Source: Variovorax sp. DXTD-1
GTDB taxonomy: Bacteria > Pseudomonadota > Gammaproteobacteria > Burkholderiales > Burkholderiaceae_C
NCBI RefSeq assembly: GCF_003984625.1
Contig: NZ_RWKH01000008.1
Span: 1-64,000, forward strand
Length of the DNA: 64,000 nucleotides
Direction: 5' to 3'
Part shown: in pieces, positions 62,283-64,000 of the stretch
Numbering within the stretch: the stretch's first letter is position 1
How the letters are laid out: each line of letters opens with the position of its first letter
Position numbers and translations under genes: made by a program
Notes under the pieces: model-generated
Seen by the model: only the letters and a program-made list of their open reading frames with translations
Told to the model about the DNA's origin: nothing
Databases searched by the model: none

Positions 62283-62579
62283 ATGACCGCGAACAAGACC
62301 ATGCTCACCGCCGAAAGCAAACCCCGCGTCGGCCCCGGCTTTCGCCTGCAATGGGAACCGGCGCAAGACTGCCACGTGCTACTGTATCCCGAAGGCATGG
62401 TGCGGCTCAACGGCAGCGCGGGCGAGATCATGAAGCGCTGCGACGGCGAGCGCAGCGTCGCAGCCATCGTGGCCGACCTGGAGCAGGCCTTCGACACCAC
62501 CGGGCTCGAGCCCGAGGTGCGCGGCTTCGTCGAGATGGCGGCGCAGCAGAACTGGCTGCGCTGGGAACCTGCATCATGA
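62283..62579 (+). CDS. pqqD: PqqA-binding chaperone PqqD
   Basis: A 98-residue RiPP recognition element that binds PqqA and presents it to PqqE. Family text: PRVGPGFRLQWEPAQDCHVLLYPEGMVRLNGSAGEIMKRCDGERSV, the usual winged-helix-like fold. Its TGA overlaps the ATG of pqqE (ATGA), so translation is coupled. Seven bases separate it from pqqC. Confidence 0.96.
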   Translation: MTANKTMLTAESKPRVGPGFRLQWEPAQDCHVLLYPEGMVRLNGSAGEIMKRCDGERSVAAIVADLEQAFDTTGLEPEVRGFVEMAAQQNWLRWEPAS

Positions 62580-63727
62580 CGAACGCGGCATCCCGTCCCG
62601 GACCGCCGCTCTGGCTGCTGGCCGAGCTGACCTACCGTTGCCCGCTGCATTGCGTGTTCTGCTTCAACCCGGTCGACTTTGCGCAGCAGGAGAACGAACT
62701 CGGCACGGAGGATTGGCTGCGCGTGCTGCGCGAAGGCCGCGAACTCGGCGCCGTGCAGTGCGGCCTCTCGGGCGGCGAGCCGCTGCTGCGCGACGATCTC
62801 GAAATCATCATCGCCGAGGCCGCGCGCCTGGGCTACTACACCAACCTGCTGACGTCTGGCGTCGGCCTCACGGCGCAGCGCGCCGCCGCGCTCAAGGCCG
62901 CGGGCCTGGACCACGTGCAGCTGTCGTTCCAGGATTCCACGCGCGAGATGAACGACTTTCTCTCGCACACCAAGACCTTCGAGCTCAAGAACCGGGTGGC
63001 GAAGATCATCAAGGACCAGGGCTGGCCGATGGTGCTGAACGTGGTGATCCACCGCATGAACATCGACCACATCGACCGCATCATCGAGATGGCGCACGAG
63101 ATGGGCGCCGAGTACCTGGAGCTTGCCAATACGCAGTACTACTCGTGGGCCTTCGTCAACCGCGACCAGTTGCTGCCCACGCACGAGCAGCTGCGCCATG
63201 CGGAGGAGGTGACCGATGCCTCGCGCAAGCGGCTTGGCGAGCGCATGCGCATCTTCTTCGTGGCGCCCGACTACCACGAAGGCAAGGCCAAGAAATGCGT
63301 CAACGGCTGGGGCAGCATGTTTCTTACCGTGGCGCCGGATGGCACCGCGCTGCCTTGCCACACCGCCAAGATGCTGCCGGGCCTGGAGTTTCCGAACGTG
63401 AAGGCGCAGGGCCTGCGCGACATCTGGTTCGACTCCGAAGGCTTCAACCGCTACCGCGGCACCGGCTGGATGAAGGAGCCCTGTGCAAGCTGCGACCAGC
63501 GCGAGCAGGACCTGGGCGGCTGCCGCTGCCAGGCCTACCTGCTGGCGCAGGATGCGGCCGCGGCCGACCCGGTGTGCGCGAAGAGCCCGGACCACCCCCG
63601 CGTGGTCGAGGCGGTGGAGCGTGCGGCCGCGCGCGACCCTTCCGCGCCGGTCGAGCATCCGCTGGTGTTTCGCGATCCGGCCAATTCGCGCCGGCTTTCC
63701 ACCGCACTCGTCACGCCGGAGGCGTGA
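62576..63727 (+). CDS. pqqE: PqqA peptide cyclase PqqE (radical SAM)
   Basis: A 383-residue radical SAM enzyme that joins Glu and Tyr of PqqA by a C-C bond. The SAM-binding cluster is C22-x3-C26-x2-C29 (CPLHCVFCF), followed by GLSGGEPLLRDDLE. The C-terminal SPASM part has several Cys (KKCVNGWGSM, LPCHTAKML, PCASCDQREQDLGGCRCQA). Length matches known PqqE (about 380). It is the last pqq gene on this strand in the window; no pqqF protease follows. Confidence 0.97.
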   Translation: MTNAASRPGPPLWLLAELTYRCPLHCVFCFNPVDFAQQENELGTEDWLRVLREGRELGAVQCGLSGGEPLLRDDLEIIIAEAARLGYYTNLLTSGVGLTAQRAAALKAAGLDHVQLSFQDSTREMNDFLSHTKTFELKNRVAKIIKDQGWPMVLNVVIHRMNIDHIDRIIEMAHEMGAEYLELANTQYYSWAFVNRDQLLPTHEQLRHAEEVTDASRKRLGERMRIFFVAPDYHEGKAKKCVNGWGSMFLTVAPDGTALPCHTAKMLPGLEFPNVKAQGLRDIWFDSEGFNRYRGTGWMKEPCASCDQREQDLGGCRCQAYLLAQDAAAADPVCAKSPDHPRVVEAVERAAARDPSAPVEHPLVFRDPANSRRLSTALVTPEA

Positions 63728-63918
63728 GGCCGCGCGGCCAAAACGCTCGGCTGCTTTCTTGTTTCGCGCGCATGCGCCGCAGCCGGCGTTTTGAAGAACT
63801 GCTGTAGCGCCTGTGCCTTGCCAAGGCCGGCATGAATGCGCTCCCGGGTCGCCTCTTCGAGCTGCGCACCGCCGCCTGAGACGATCAGGATCGAGCTGGC
63901 GGCGCTATAGGGCGGCTG

Positions 63919-63999
63919 CTATCGGAAGCGCGCAAAGCCCGACGCATCGTCGCCATTGGCCGCGTGCAGCTGCTCGTACCAGCGGGTGGTGTCGTCCGA
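63919..63999 (-). CDS. C-terminal fragment of a leftward gene, possibly tannase/feruloyl esterase-like
   Basis: The last 26 codons before a TAG read SDDTTRWYEQLHAANGDDAS then GFARFR. The Trp-Tyr-Glu-x-Leu and Asn-Gly-Asp-Asp-Ala-Ser-Gly-Phe-Ala-Arg-Phe pattern recalls the region before the active-site His in tannase-family esterases, but the following His-bearing motif is missing, so the gene would be truncated. Most of it is outside the window. The 191 bases between this stop and pqqE show no recognised gene. Confidence 0.35.
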   Translation of the reverse strand, partial: SDDTTRWYEQLHAANGDDASGFARFR

Positions 64000-64000
64000 C

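Noticed and set aside
1..64000. A phage, plasmid or integrative element carrying the adhesin island
   Set aside because: No integrase, transposase, tRNA attachment site or flanking direct repeats were seen around 33-55 kb, so mobility is not supported.

Overview
The window is high-GC beta-proteobacterial chromosome, most like Variovorax or a close relative in the Comamonadaceae. Pointers are the PhaB-type acetoacetyl-CoA reductase, two orphan Bug-type binding proteins, a pqqABCDE locus, a PabB-PabC fusion and an NrtR-controlled NAD salvage operon. The assignment rests on gene content and protein resemblance, not on a database search. I saw no rRNA, tRNA, CRISPR array, IS element or integrase.

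Layout. 0-2.4 kb: 3' end of an autotransporter gene and a YihY/BrkB membrane protein. 2.4-8.2 kb: leftward NAD salvage operon (nicotinamidase-like, pncB, nadE, nadM-Nudix) with its repressor gene nrtR; 15-bp operators precede both units. 8.2-16.2 kb: a helix-turn-helix protein, a beta-propeller protein, a DUF899 protein, a membrane protein, phaB, dctA and a YbaL/Kef-type antiporter. 16.3-18 kb: homoserine dehydrogenase behind an apparent Thr/Ile leader-peptide attenuator. 18-32 kb: mixed metabolic genes (RIO kinase, AtuA-like pair between two Bug proteins, quinone reductase/LysR pair, Lrp/ilvB pair, class C beta-lactamase with a LysR gene) and two genes that each carry a one-base frameshift.

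33.4-55 kb is the most distinctive part, a surface-adhesin island. It holds a 2600-residue classical autotransporter, a 1412-residue YadA-type trimeric autotransporter, two OmpA-domain lipoproteins, a DUF4019 protein, three paralogous AraC regulators and two paralogous OmpR-type winged-helix regulators whose receiver-like domains appear to lack the phospho-acceptor aspartate. Its intergenic regions are comparatively AT-rich and carry shared dyads and repeats. An intrinsic terminator sits between the divergent promoter region and the start of the giant autotransporter.

55-64 kb: pabB-pabC, then a leftward overlapping set (iminopeptidase-like hydrolase, NarX-type histidine kinase, NarL-type response regulator) divergent from pqqABCDE, including the 24-residue pqqA. 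The window ends inside a leftward gene whose few visible residues resemble the C-terminus of tannase-family esterases.
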